Origin: Denitratimonas sp037478135
GTDB lineage: Bacteria > Pseudomonadota > Gammaproteobacteria > Xanthomonadales > Xanthomonadaceae
NCBI RefSeq assembly: GCF_037478135.1
Contig: NZ_JBBHDV010000003.1
Coordinates: forward strand, 62,001 to 126,000
DNA length: 64,000 nucleotides
Direction of reading: 5' to 3'
Below are positions 50,855 through 60,269 of this stretch, piece by piece. Within the stretch, counting starts at the first letter, position 1. Every line of letters begins with the position of its first letter. A model generated the notes under the pieces. It saw only the letters and a program-made list of their open reading frames with translations. It made no database searches and was not told the origin of the DNA. The translations under genes were made by a program, and so were the position numbers.

Positions 50855-52693
50855 TCATTGCAGATATGTCCCGAAGCGGCCATCAAGGCGGGCGTTGGCT
50901 GCGGAATGGATTCCCCGTGTCAGCACGGTGACATCGCTGGAATCGGATGGAAGGCGTGTCTGGAGCTCCGCTGCTCTCGTGATGAAATCGAAATAATCGT
51001 CATGGATGCCTGCTGCTTGCAGTGCAAGGGCCGGCAATTGCCAGGCGGGAATTGCTGTTTCCGGCAGGTTCATATCGATCTCCGTTCCTTCCGACAACAG
51101 GATCCACGGAACCGTCTGTTGCTGCGGGGTCTGTCCATCGACGAATCCGAGTTCTTCGAACAGGTCCATCGCCGGCAGATGGTCGCCGAAAAACACCAGC
51201 ACGAACGGGCGTCCGCGCCGGACCAGTTCTTCGTGCAGCCTTTGGAGCTGCCGGTCGGCGGCGCGAAGGTGATACAGGTAGTTCCTCATCACCAGCGCAT
51301 CATCCTCGTTGAGTGAGGCCGGGACTTCAATATCGTTCCAGGCGGCCATGTCGCGCAGCGGCAGAGGGCGATTGTAAGGGCCGTGATTCTGGATGCTGAT
51401 GGCCAGAATGAAGGCCGGCTGGCTGGCTTCCTGCAGCGCTTGCAGCATGAAATCCGTCATGGATTCATCCGAATACCAGAGGCCGTCCTGCATCGCCTTC
51501 TGCTTGAATTCGATATCGGTGATGAAACGCTCCATGCCCATCGCGTGATAGGTGTTGGTGCGATTCCAGAAGGACCCGGAATTGCCGTGGACCGCGAGCG
51601 TCGAATAGCCATGCCCGCCCAATACCGAGACCACACCGGGAATATGTGTCTGACGCAGGTCACGGTAGGGATAGGTGACGGCGGGGAAGGCGTCGATCGG
51701 CATGCCGGTCACGACTTCGAATTCGGTACGCACCGTGCCGCCTCCGTACGCTTGCACATGCATCGCGCCGCCACGGCCGGAGTTGATCACGGAACGCACG
51801 AACGGAATCGGGTCGTCGATGGAATCGAAGCCATGAAGAGCGCGCGGATCCATGAAGGACTCACTGAGCACCATGACAATGTCAGGTGGCGGATCATCCT
51901 GCTGTACAGCAGGGATGGCAGGGGATGCTGTCGGCATCCCTTGGTCCTGCAGAAGTACCAGCGTGCGGTGAAGTGCCTCCTCGTCCACTTGCGGTGCCGC
52001 ACTGCGGGCATGCAGATAACTGTGAACCAGCGAGCCAACCAGCCCGGCGCGGAGAATGCTGGGCAGGTCATTGAAGGGTGATGGTCGCATCCGCTCTTCG
52101 GTGTATATGGCGGTCCAGGGCCATGCAGCCAGATACAGCGTGGCCGTCAATGCCATTCCGATCGCAAATGCTCCGAGCCGTACGGTGCCCAGCCGTGGTA
52201 CGGATGCCGGCTCCAGCGTGAAGATTCCGATCATCACGGCCAGTGCGACGATCAGCCATGGCCAAGGACCGCCTGGCAGATCCAGATAGGAGCCGAACAA
52301 CTGGATGCTGGCGACATTCACTTCGGTCAGAAAGTGCAGGTCGGGCAGTGTCAGCGGGCTTTGCAACAGTTCCAGTTTCATGCCGGCAGCGATATAGAGC
52401 GCGCACTGCAACGCCGCCAGCAGCAGCAGACTGGTGAACGGTCGTCGGGTTACCGAAGCCAGCAGCAGCCAGGCCGAGAATGCCACCAGGGCATTGATCG
52501 TCAGTGTCCAGCCACCCCGATAGGCGTCGGGAGTCACGTTCAGCGCTTGGCGATCAAGTAGCCACATCACACCGGCGAATGCCACCCATGACAGCGCCAG
52601 CAGGATGCAGGTGCGAATGGGCGGTCGAGTGCTTTTTCGGCTCGGGTCAGCAGCGGGCTGCGTGGACCCGGGCAGATTGAAAGTGGCTGCCAT
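50855..52693 (-). CDS. LTA synthase/sulfatase-fold membrane protein
   Basis: Inner-membrane enzyme of 612 residues with about five N-terminal helices (residues ~30-235) and a C-terminal periplasmic alkaline-phosphatase/sulfatase domain. The domain begins PPPDIVMVLSESFMDPRAL (metal-binding E), then YGGGTVRTEFEVVTG (candidate catalytic threonine), HGNSGSFWNRTNTYHAMGM, SIQNHGPYNRP and FFGDHLPAM (metal-binding DH). These match LtaS/OpgB/EptA relatives that transfer phosphoglycerol or phosphoethanolamine. Candidate products are osmoregulated glucans or surface glycans; the target is unknown. Start at ATG 52693 chosen because AGGGAG precedes it and the frame above is not membrane-like. It is divergent from the Ser/Thr kinase gene. 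Confidence 0.87.
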   Translation of the reverse strand: MAATFNLPGSTQPAADPSRKSTRPPIRTCILLALSWVAFAGVMWLLDRQALNVTPDAYRGGWTLTINALVAFSAWLLLASVTRRPFTSLLLLAALQCALYIAAGMKLELLQSPLTLPDLHFLTEVNVASIQLFGSYLDLPGGPWPWLIVALAVMIGIFTLEPASVPRLGTVRLGAFAIGMALTATLYLAAWPWTAIYTEERMRPSPFNDLPSILRAGLVGSLVHSYLHARSAAPQVDEEALHRTLVLLQDQGMPTASPAIPAVQQDDPPPDIVMVLSESFMDPRALHGFDSIDDPIPFVRSVINSGRGGAMHVQAYGGGTVRTEFEVVTGMPIDAFPAVTYPYRDLRQTHIPGVVSVLGGHGYSTLAVHGNSGSFWNRTNTYHAMGMERFITDIEFKQKAMQDGLWYSDESMTDFMLQALQEASQPAFILAISIQNHGPYNRPLPLRDMAAWNDIEVPASLNEDDALVMRNYLYHLRAADRQLQRLHEELVRRGRPFVLVFFGDHLPAMDLFEELGFVDGQTPQQQTVPWILLSEGTEIDMNLPETAIPAWQLPALALQAAGIHDDYFDFITRAAELQTRLPSDSSDVTVLTRGIHSAANARLDGRFGTYLQ

Positions 52694-53014
52694 CAGCAGG
52701 CGGCTCCCTTTTGCTTTTAGTCCCGCATCGGCACGGCAGGTGCCGAGAACAGGGTCGGCGGGGATGGGTCTGCGAGTGGCGAAACAGTGCGGCGGGGGGA
52801 GGAAATATGCTCCAACCGGTAAGCCGAACCGCTGATCCGGCCACGCGACATGCGAATCCGTGCAAATTCGCGGATTGTGGAGTAAGCCGCAATTGTTACA
52901 CATGTGTCAAACGCAGGCCTGGCGGACATGTGGTGGGGCAGGCGGGCTTGGTATGCTTCCGGCCCGGTATCGCGCATGGTCAATTTCCGTTCGGATTGGC
53001 ATGACGGCGGTGCG

Positions 53015-55483
53015 ATGCGCGGGAACAACCCGCAGCCCCAGGCTGGAGACAGGCATTTGGAAATCCCCGGATACCGGATTGTGCGAACGCTGGGACGTGG
53101 TGGCATGGCCACCGTGTATCTGGCCGAACAGCAATCGGTGCAGCGTGAAGTGGCGTTGAAGGTGATGTCGCCGCTGCTGGCCAGCGACGAGCAGTTCGGG
53201 GAGCGCTTCCTGCGCGAAGCGCGGATCATCGCCAAGCTCAGCCATCCGCACGTGGTGCAGGTGCATGACGTGGGCATGGTCGGCAACCAACACTACATCG
53301 CGATGGAATACGTGCCCGGCGGGCCGGTGATGGACCGTTCCGGCACACCACGGCCACCGGCTTTCGCGCTGCGCGTGGCCAGCCAGATTGCCAGCGCGCT
53401 GGATTACGCCGGCGAGCGCGGCATCGTGCACCGGGACATCAAGCCGGACAATATCTTGTTGCGCGAGGACGGCAACGCGGTGCTGACCGATTTCGGCATC
53501 GCGCATGCCAGCGATGCCAGCCGCATGACGCGCACCGGCACCATCGTCGGCACGCCGCATTACATGAGCCCGGAGCAGGCGCGCGGGCAGAAACTGGATG
53601 CACGCGCCGACCTCTACAGCCTGGGCGTGGTGCTGTACGAGTTGCTGGTCGGGCGGGTGCCGTACCAGGCCGCCGATTCGCTGGCGATCGGCATCATGCA
53701 CATCACCTCGCCGTTGCCGCGCCTGCCGGACGGACTGGCGGCCTACCAGCCGCTGCTGGACCGGATGCTGGCCAAGGATCCGGCGCAGCGTTTCCAGCGT
53801 GGCCATGCGGTGGTGGCGGCGATCCAGCAGTTGCAGCAGGAAGTGATGGAAGGGCGCCCGACCGTGGCGGTGCCGCAGATCGAGGTGGCACCTGACGCCG
53901 TGGCCACGCAGGACGAACCCACACTCGGACGGATCGACGAGGTGTTGCGCACTCCATCGCGTCCGCGCCGTGCGATCGCCACTTCCGGTCGCCGCTGGCG
54001 TGGCGTGCTGGTGCTACTGGTACTGGTCCTGTTGGCTGGCAGCCTGCTGTACGCCTTCCAGGACAGCCTGCGTCAGCGCCTGCCCCAGACCCGGATGAAT
54101 GCGATGCTGTTCGAGGCTGCGCAGGCATTGGAACAAGGCCATCTGAGCAGAGCCGACGGACAGGGTGCGCGCGAGCTGTATCTGGCGGTGCTGGCGCAGG
54201 ATCCGGACAGCCAGACGGCGCGGCAGGGCCTGATGGAGGTCGGCCGGCGCCTGCTGCAGCGCGCCCGGGAGGCGCTGGCACAGGGCGATCCGGCGCCGAC
54301 ACAGGCGCTTCTGGCGCAGGCCGAAGGTCTGGTGCTGCCCAGCGCCGATCTGGCCGAACTGCAACGCCAGTTGCATGCCTTGCAGGGGCAGGAAGACACG
54401 CTGCTGGAGTTGATCGGGCAGGCCCGGGAGGCCGCGGCTGCCGGACAGCTGGATGGCGGTGGCGACAGTGCCATTGCACTTTACCGCCAGGCGCTGGCGG
54501 CCGATCCAGGCAACGCCGTGGCCGCTGCCGGGCTGCGCGAAGTGTTGTCGCAGTTGCTGGCACAGGCACATCGGGCGCTGGAACTGGACAATATCGAGCT
54601 GGCCGCGCAGCGCATCGAGCGGGTTGCGGCAGTGGATCCGGCGCATCTGGGCTTGCCCGAGGCGCATGCGGCGCTGGCGCAGGCCCGCCAGCTGCGCGCC
54701 AGCCATGCCGACACCCGTCTGGAAGAGGCCGATGCGCTGCTGGCGCGCGGCCAGTTGCGGCCGCCGCAACAGCCCAACGCGCTGGACATCTATCAGGCTG
54801 TCCTGGCGCAGGATCCCAACCATGCCCGGGCGCGCGAAGGCGTGCGAGCGGTCGCCAGCGCACTGCTGGCCCAAGCTGGACGCCGGATCGATGACTACCA
54901 TTTCGAGGACGCCGGCGAACTGATCGCCGCCGCCCGCACGCTGGCGCCGGAACTGATGGCCGTGGCAGCCACCGCCCAGCGCATGGAGGATGTGCGCGAA
55001 CGCCGCACCCAGATGCTGGCGTCACGCCCGGTCACGGAAACTGATGCTTCGCTGGAGACGCTGCTGCAGCGGGCCGACACCGCCGCCGCGGCCGGCAACT
55101 TCCTTGTGCCGCCCGGAGAAAGCGCCTACGACCTGTATCGCGCGGTACTGCGCCAGCAGCCGGATCATGCGCAGGCGCGTGCCGGTCTGGCGGGCCTGCC
55201 GGACCGGATCCTGGTCCGTTTCGAGGCCGCAATGACCGGCAATCGTCTTGGCGCGGCACGCGATGCGTTAGAAGCAATGGGCGTGATCGCACCCACCGAC
55301 AGCCGCCTGCTGCCAGCACGGCAACGCCTGGCGCGCAGCTGGCTGGCCTATGCCAGCGAGCGTCTGGGTGCCGGGGAGATCGCGCGGGCCGCGGATGCCT
55401 TCGATCAGGCGCGTGAACTGGACCCTTCCAATACCGACCTGCCGGCGATCCAGGCGCGGCTGGAGCACGCGCGCGGCGGTTGA
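53015..55483 (+). CDS. Transmembrane Ser/Thr protein kinase with periplasmic repeat domain
   Basis: PknB-like kinase of 822 residues. The ATG at 53015 (MRGNNPQPQAGDRHLEIPGYRIVRTLG) is just before the kinase fold; ATGs at 52904 and 52976 are possible but overlap the divergent promoter region. Kinase motifs are complete: GRGGMATVYLA, K49 (ALKVM), HRDIKPDNILL, DFGIAHA and SPEQARG. Residues ~329-348 form one membrane helix (VLVLLVLVLLAGSLLYAF). The C-terminal ~470 residues, presumably periplasmic, consist of about four helical repeats, each with a LYxxVLAxDPxxxxAxxGL motif (VLAQDPDSQTARQGL, ALAADPGNAVAAAGL, VLAQDPNHARAREGV, VLRQQPDHAQARAGL), TPR-like. PASTA domains are absent, so the ligand is probably protein, not muropeptide; that is inference. 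Confidence 0.92.
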   Translation: MRGNNPQPQAGDRHLEIPGYRIVRTLGRGGMATVYLAEQQSVQREVALKVMSPLLASDEQFGERFLREARIIAKLSHPHVVQVHDVGMVGNQHYIAMEYVPGGPVMDRSGTPRPPAFALRVASQIASALDYAGERGIVHRDIKPDNILLREDGNAVLTDFGIAHASDASRMTRTGTIVGTPHYMSPEQARGQKLDARADLYSLGVVLYELLVGRVPYQAADSLAIGIMHITSPLPRLPDGLAAYQPLLDRMLAKDPAQRFQRGHAVVAAIQQLQQEVMEGRPTVAVPQIEVAPDAVATQDEPTLGRIDEVLRTPSRPRRAIATSGRRWRGVLVLLVLVLLAGSLLYAFQDSLRQRLPQTRMNAMLFEAAQALEQGHLSRADGQGARELYLAVLAQDPDSQTARQGLMEVGRRLLQRAREALAQGDPAPTQALLAQAEGLVLPSADLAELQRQLHALQGQEDTLLELIGQAREAAAAGQLDGGGDSAIALYRQALAADPGNAVAAAGLREVLSQLLAQAHRALELDNIELAAQRIERVAAVDPAHLGLPEAHAALAQARQLRASHADTRLEEADALLARGQLRPPQQPNALDIYQAVLAQDPNHARAREGVRAVASALLAQAGRRIDDYHFEDAGELIAAARTLAPELMAVAATAQRMEDVRERRTQMLASRPVTETDASLETLLQRADTAAAAGNFLVPPGESAYDLYRAVLRQQPDHAQARAGLAGLPDRILVRFEAAMTGNRLGAARDALEAMGVIAPTDSRLLPARQRLARSWLAYASERLGAGEIARAADAFDQARELDPSNTDLPAIQARLEHARGG

Positions 55484-55563
55484 CTGATGCGAGGCGGGGT
55501 TTGGGGGTGACCGGACATTCGACCGTTGAAGGCCGCAGAGCTGGAGTGTGGCGCGCCTCTGGC

Positions 55564-55600
55564 TTTTCCCAATCCTGAATGCCGAATCCCCAATCCCGGC
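55564..55600 (+). repeat. Copy of the TTCCCAATCC interspersed repeat
   Basis: Contains TTTTCCCAATCCTGAATGCC and CCGAATCCCCAATCCCGGC, close to the repeat pair at the ruvB-ybgC junction. It lies between the ends of two convergent genes, the usual place for these repeats. Confidence 0.6.
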
Positions 55601-55601
55601 T

Positions 55602-58600
55602 TCAAAGCAGCATCCGCAGCCCCTGACGGGCCGAGTCGAACGAGAAGTGCCGGGCGACATTGGCCAGGCCGTGATCGGACAGCTGCGTCCACAGTTCCGG
55701 ATCCTGATAGGCGCGGACCACGTGCGCGGCGAAGTCTTCCGGTGTTTCCGCCACCAGCACGTCGCGCCCGGCTTCGGCAAACATGCCTTCGACCGCGATC
55801 GGCGTGGCCACCACCGGTTGGCCGTAGCTCATGCTCATATTGACCTTGCCCTTGACCCCGGCACCGTAGCGCAGCGGCGCCACCGCCAGCCGGCAATCAT
55901 CCATGAACGGTTCGATCTCCGGCACGAAGCCGTGGAACACCACGCCCGGCAGTTCGCCCAGCGCCTTCACTTCGGCCGGCGCCTTGCTGCCGATCAGGTG
56001 GAACTCCACCTGCGGCAGTTCGGCCCGTACCAGCGGCAGGATCTCGCGTGCAAACCAGATCGCGGCATCGACATTGGGCGGGTGCTGGTAGCCGCCGACG
56101 AACATCAGGCCGCTGCGCTCGTCGAACCCGCGCCGACGCCCGAACACTTCGTGCACATTGGACAGGATCTCGACCCGCGCGCCCGGCGCCTCACGTGCCA
56201 GCAGCTCCTTCTCCACCGGGCTCACCACCAAGGTCACGTCGCTGGCATGGATCAGCGCCAGTTCCTTTTCCCGCGTCTCGGCGGCGGTGCGGGCCAGCTC
56301 GGCGCTGCCGGCCAGCTCGGCGGCGCGCTGTTCGCGCAGATAGTGCAGATCCACGGTATCGAAGGCCAGCGTCGCGCGCGGTGCATGCAGCCGCACCAGA
56401 TCAACGTAGCTGGAGGCGATGTAGTGGCGCGAGACGATCACCAGGTCCAGCCGCTTGCCGTTCTGCGCGAACCAGATGACCGGATCGGACAAATGCGGAT
56501 GCCACAGCACTTCCACGCCCAGCTGCTGCAACTGGCGCGAATAAGGCTCCACGAAGGCACGGTTGTCGGCGAAGAAGGTCACCGCGTGGCCGTCCTCGCA
56601 CAGAAGCCGCAGGATATTGCACAGCCGCAGCGAGCCTGAATCGTGGTCCGGCTGCGGCGTGGTCGCATCGATCACCAGCACGTGCTTGCGTGCGCGGTGC
56701 TGGCGCGCCAGCACGATGTCGGCAGGCGTGGTGTGGGCCGGGTTGGGGTGGCGGGCGAGCGCCTCCTTCCAGCGTTCGAAGAACTTTTCCTTGTTGACCA
56801 CCTGGTAGCGCTTGGTGCCGCTGCCGGTGTCGGTGCCCGAACTGATGCCTTCGAAATGCACCACCACCGAGGCCGGCTGGTACAGCACGCGCAGGCCGGC
56901 GGCGCGCACCTTCATCGCCAGATCGGTGTCTTCGTAATAGGCCGGGGCGTAATACGGATCAAAGCCGCCAAATTGGCGGAACAGGTCGGTGCGCAGTGCA
57001 ATCGCCGCGCCCGAGCAGTAGTCGACCTCGCGCACGAAGTTGTATTCGGGCTTGGCCGGGTCGTCGAAACGGCCGTAGTTCCAGCCCGAGCCATCGGAAA
57101 ACACGATGCCGCCGGCTTCCTGCAGACGGCCATCCGGATACACCAGCTTGGCCCCGACCAGGCCGACATCGCGGTGCTGCTTGAAGGTGTCGATCAGCGC
57201 ATCCAGCCAGCCGTCCTGCACTGCGGTGTCGTTGTTGAGGAACACGACGAACTGCCCGCGCGCATTCGCCGCGCCGGCGTTGCAGGCGCCGATGAAGCCG
57301 GTGTTCTGCACATTGCGCTGGTAGCGCAGGCCCTTCACGCCGGGCAGCACCGTGGCCGAATCGTCGCTGGAGCAGTCGTCGACCAGGATGATTTCGTGCG
57401 CGCTGCGGTTCTTCGTCTGCGCCAGCGATTGCAGGCAGACCAGGGTGGCATCCAGGTGGTTGTAGACCGGGATCACGATGCTGACCAGCGGTGTTTCCGA
57501 GGCCGGCAGCACGAGGCTGGCAGCATCGATCGCGGCAGGCAGCGCGATCGGGGTGGTCTGCACCGCCGGGCGCAGTTCCTGACGGGCGCGGTCCAGCGTG
57601 CCGCGCAGGCCGCGCGTGCGCAGGCTGTTGGACATCCGGTGGCGCAAGGACAACAGCCGCTGCCAGCGGAAACGCAGGCGCGCCAGGGTCTGGGAAAGTT
57701 GCCGCTGGGCGTAGCGCAACGGGCGGGTCAGACGCCAGGAGCGGCTGGCCAGGATCGCATCGCGGTCGCGCTGCATCGCATCGCCGTGGGTGACGGCGGA
57801 TTGGAGCAGTACACCGAGTTGGCGGGATTCTTCGCGGCTGTCGGCCAGCTCATCCTGCAACGACAGCGCCCAATGTGTGCGCTCCTCGAACTGCTGGTCC
57901 AGCTGCATGAAGTCGGCGCGCGCCTGTTCGATATCCGCCTCCATCCGCTGCGCCCATTCGGTGCGTTCGTCCAGCTGTGCTTGCAATGCGGCGGCCCAGT
58001 CGGCGCGCTGCACCAGTTCGGTCTGCTGTTCTTCGATCAGCGCACGGCTTGCCAGCAGCGCGGTTTCGGCCTGGGTGCGGGCGTTGGCCAGGGTGTTGCG
58101 GCGGCTGGACTGGATCGGATCGGTGGGCGCTACGGTTGGCCATGTGTTGACCGGAGCTGCGACGGGCAGGGCTTTGGCATAGGCGGCCGCCATCTGTGCG
58201 AGTGAGTCGGGAGCCGGGCTGCGCAGCCGTTGCAGGATGCTGCGGTTGCTTTGAAGCTCGCGCAGGCGCGTGGCGATCGCAGCGGCATCGGCTGCCACCA
58301 GCAGGCCGGTTTTGCCATCGTCGATGCGTTCGCCGAGGCTGCCGATGCGGGTGGCCAGCACCGGAACCTCCAGGCTCCACAGTTCGGACAGTGCATAGCT
58401 GAAGGTTTCCGCGACGCTGGCCGCGATCAGCGCCAGATCCGGTGCCAGCTGCGCGATCAGTTCCGGTAGCTGAGCGTGCTCGTAGTCCATCCGCACATGC
58501 ACGCCGGGCTGGCCGAAGAAACGCATTCCGGCACGGCCGGCGCCCAGCAGCACCAGTTCCACATCCGGCGGCGGCTGCGTCACCAGTTCGGCGAGCAGGT

Positions 58601-60062
58601 CTTCGCCCTTGCCGCCGTTGATGCGGCCCAGCACCAGCACGCGCAGAAGATCGCGCTGCGGCACCGCGCGCGCAGGCACCGGCGCTGGCCAGTCCGCCAG
58701 TCCGTGCGGGATCACGTGCCATGGCAGCGTGGACAGGCGCGGTTCGATGCGCTGGATGTTGTCGCGCACGCTGTGGCTGGGCGCGATCAATGTCGCGTTG
58801 GCGGCCAGCAGCGCCGCGACATGGGCGTCGCGCAGCGCCTGCCAGGCTTCGGCGCGGGTTTCACCGAAGGGCGAGTCGGCATCGGGCCGGGCCAGATCGG
58901 CGGCCATCGCCTGTACCGAGAAATCCCGGTTCCGATCACCGAAATCGACGTGCAGCGAAGGCCACAGCGGGTAGTAGTCGTGGCAGACCAGCGCGGTGGG
59001 CAGGCCGGTGCGCAGCGCACCCAGGCCATGCCCGATCAGCGAGGACACCAGTACCTGCGAAACGCGGTGGCGCACCAGCACGTGCCCGAGCGCGGTGTCG
59101 TATTCGTGCGAGGCCAGCGCCGTGGCCTCGATGCCCAGCGTCAGCGGCCAGCGCAGCAGCGGTGCGGCGCGCAGGTCGTCGTACAGTTCCAGCACTTCGC
59201 CCGGGCAGCGGTGCGAAGGCGTGCCGCGTGCGACCAGTGCCAGGTGGCGGTGGCCGGTGTCGGCGCGCATCAGGTCTTCGACGAAACGCTGCACGCCGCC
59301 GCCCCAGCCGTGCAGCAGATGCAGCATCACCGGCACGTCATCGCGCCCGGCGGCGACCGGAATGCGGCCTTCCAATGCGGCCAGACGCGTGTCCTGGGCC
59401 AGCAGGGCGGTGTCCGGTCGCAGCTTCGGTGCGTCCATGACCTGTGAAGCGCCGACATACAGATGATCAAGGCGGGCGCCTTGCCAGCCGGGCGGCAGTT
59501 CGCCATCGGCCGGCAGTTCGGCCGGCAACTGCGCCAGCGCGTCGCCGCGCCAGTGGCTCAGTGCCGGCAGCCAGTGCCGTACCGGCACCAATTCACGTTC
59601 GGACAGCATGAACAGGCAGGCATCGGCATCGTCGCCATTGGCCGGACGCGCCGCATGGATGAACGGATCCAGCGCCGGATGGCCGTTGGAGGAGGGCGAA
59701 TGCACCTGGTACGCAGCATCGACGGCGGCCAGCAGGCGCGCCAGCGCGTTGGGCGGAAGCGGCGCATCGGCGGCCAGCAGCACCACATCGCGGCCGGGGT
59801 GGGCCAGCGCGCAGGCACGCAACGCGGCCCAGGCCGGATTGGCGGCATCAGTGGCTGCGGGCTGGAACAGGGTCAGGTTCAGTTCCCGTGCCTGCGGCGG
59901 GATCGAAGGGGGCTGGTCTGCCGTGGCGGCAGCCGGATACAGGCACAGGATCGGGGAAGCGGGAGTCTGGAGGTTCAAGTCAGAGCCTGTGACAAATTCG
60001 ACCGTCCCCGCATCGGGGCGCGGGGCAGCCGGTGCGAGGGTGCCTGCGGGCGTTCCCGGCAA
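55602..60062 (-). CDS. Multi-domain glycosyltransferase (GT4-coiled coil-GT2-GT4)
   Basis: Cytoplasmic or membrane-associated glycosyltransferase of 1486 residues combining three catalytic units. Residues ~240-620 are GT4-like (GWGGGVQRFVEDLM, LRVLVLGRINGGKGEDLLAEL, SVAETFSYALSELWSLEVPVLAT). Residues ~660-790 are coiled coil (repeats of ...EERTHWALSLQDELADSREE). Residues ~855-1110 are GT2 (VSIVIPVYNHLDATLVCLQSL, ILVDDCSSDDS, FLNNDTAVQDGWLDALI, YYEDTDLAMKVRAAG). Residues ~1140-1486 are a second GT4 (GLMFVGGYQHPPNVDAAIWF, PLRYGAGVKGKVNMSMSYGQPVVAT). Such proteins build O-antigen or other polymers, with the coiled coil as size ruler. No other polysaccharide genes lie nearby. The N-terminal start is uncertain; the first 35 residues are low in complexity. 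Confidence 0.87.
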   Translation of the reverse strand: MPGTPAGTLAPAAPRPDAGTVEFVTGSDLNLQTPASPILCLYPAAATADQPPSIPPQARELNLTLFQPAATDAANPAWAALRACALAHPGRDVVLLAADAPLPPNALARLLAAVDAAYQVHSPSSNGHPALDPFIHAARPANGDDADACLFMLSERELVPVRHWLPALSHWRGDALAQLPAELPADGELPPGWQGARLDHLYVGASQVMDAPKLRPDTALLAQDTRLAALEGRIPVAAGRDDVPVMLHLLHGWGGGVQRFVEDLMRADTGHRHLALVARGTPSHRCPGEVLELYDDLRAAPLLRWPLTLGIEATALASHEYDTALGHVLVRHRVSQVLVSSLIGHGLGALRTGLPTALVCHDYYPLWPSLHVDFGDRNRDFSVQAMAADLARPDADSPFGETRAEAWQALRDAHVAALLAANATLIAPSHSVRDNIQRIEPRLSTLPWHVIPHGLADWPAPVPARAVPQRDLLRVLVLGRINGGKGEDLLAELVTQPPPDVELVLLGAGRAGMRFFGQPGVHVRMDYEHAQLPELIAQLAPDLALIAASVAETFSYALSELWSLEVPVLATRIGSLGERIDDGKTGLLVAADAAAIATRLRELQSNRSILQRLRSPAPDSLAQMAAAYAKALPVAAPVNTWPTVAPTDPIQSSRRNTLANARTQAETALLASRALIEEQQTELVQRADWAAALQAQLDERTEWAQRMEADIEQARADFMQLDQQFEERTHWALSLQDELADSREESRQLGVLLQSAVTHGDAMQRDRDAILASRSWRLTRPLRYAQRQLSQTLARLRFRWQRLLSLRHRMSNSLRTRGLRGTLDRARQELRPAVQTTPIALPAAIDAASLVLPASETPLVSIVIPVYNHLDATLVCLQSLAQTKNRSAHEIILVDDCSSDDSATVLPGVKGLRYQRNVQNTGFIGACNAGAANARGQFVVFLNNDTAVQDGWLDALIDTFKQHRDVGLVGAKLVYPDGRLQEAGGIVFSDGSGWNYGRFDDPAKPEYNFVREVDYCSGAAIALRTDLFRQFGGFDPYYAPAYYEDTDLAMKVRAAGLRVLYQPASVVVHFEGISSGTDTGSGTKRYQVVNKEKFFERWKEALARHPNPAHTTPADIVLARQHRARKHVLVIDATTPQPDHDSGSLRLCNILRLLCEDGHAVTFFADNRAFVEPYSRQLQQLGVEVLWHPHLSDPVIWFAQNGKRLDLVIVSRHYIASSYVDLVRLHAPRATLAFDTVDLHYLREQRAAELAGSAELARTAAETREKELALIHASDVTLVVSPVEKELLAREAPGARVEILSNVHEVFGRRRGFDERSGLMFVGGYQHPPNVDAAIWFAREILPLVRAELPQVEFHLIGSKAPAEVKALGELPGVVFHGFVPEIEPFMDDCRLAVAPLRYGAGVKGKVNMSMSYGQPVVATPIAVEGMFAEAGRDVLVAETPEDFAAHVVRAYQDPELWTQLSDHGLANVARHFSFDSARQGLRMLL

Positions 60063-60269
60063 ACTGCGCTACGTGGGAACAGGGAAGTTCGGGTGAACCC
60101 ATGAGCGCAGGGTGAGCGTAGCGCGTCGCCGCCGGGGCCGTTCGGAGGCATCCGCAGAAGATGGGCGATTTTTTCACAGGCTCCGGGCACCCGGCGGATA
60201 TGCCGTCAGGACAGGGCCGGCAATTATCCCCGCAAGCGCCCCATTGCCGCCAGCCGGGTCCGATACACT

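Noticed and set aside
56643..58205. 520-codon open frame on the plus strand
   Set aside because: Antisense to the GT2 region of the large glycosyltransferase, whose motifs are intact.
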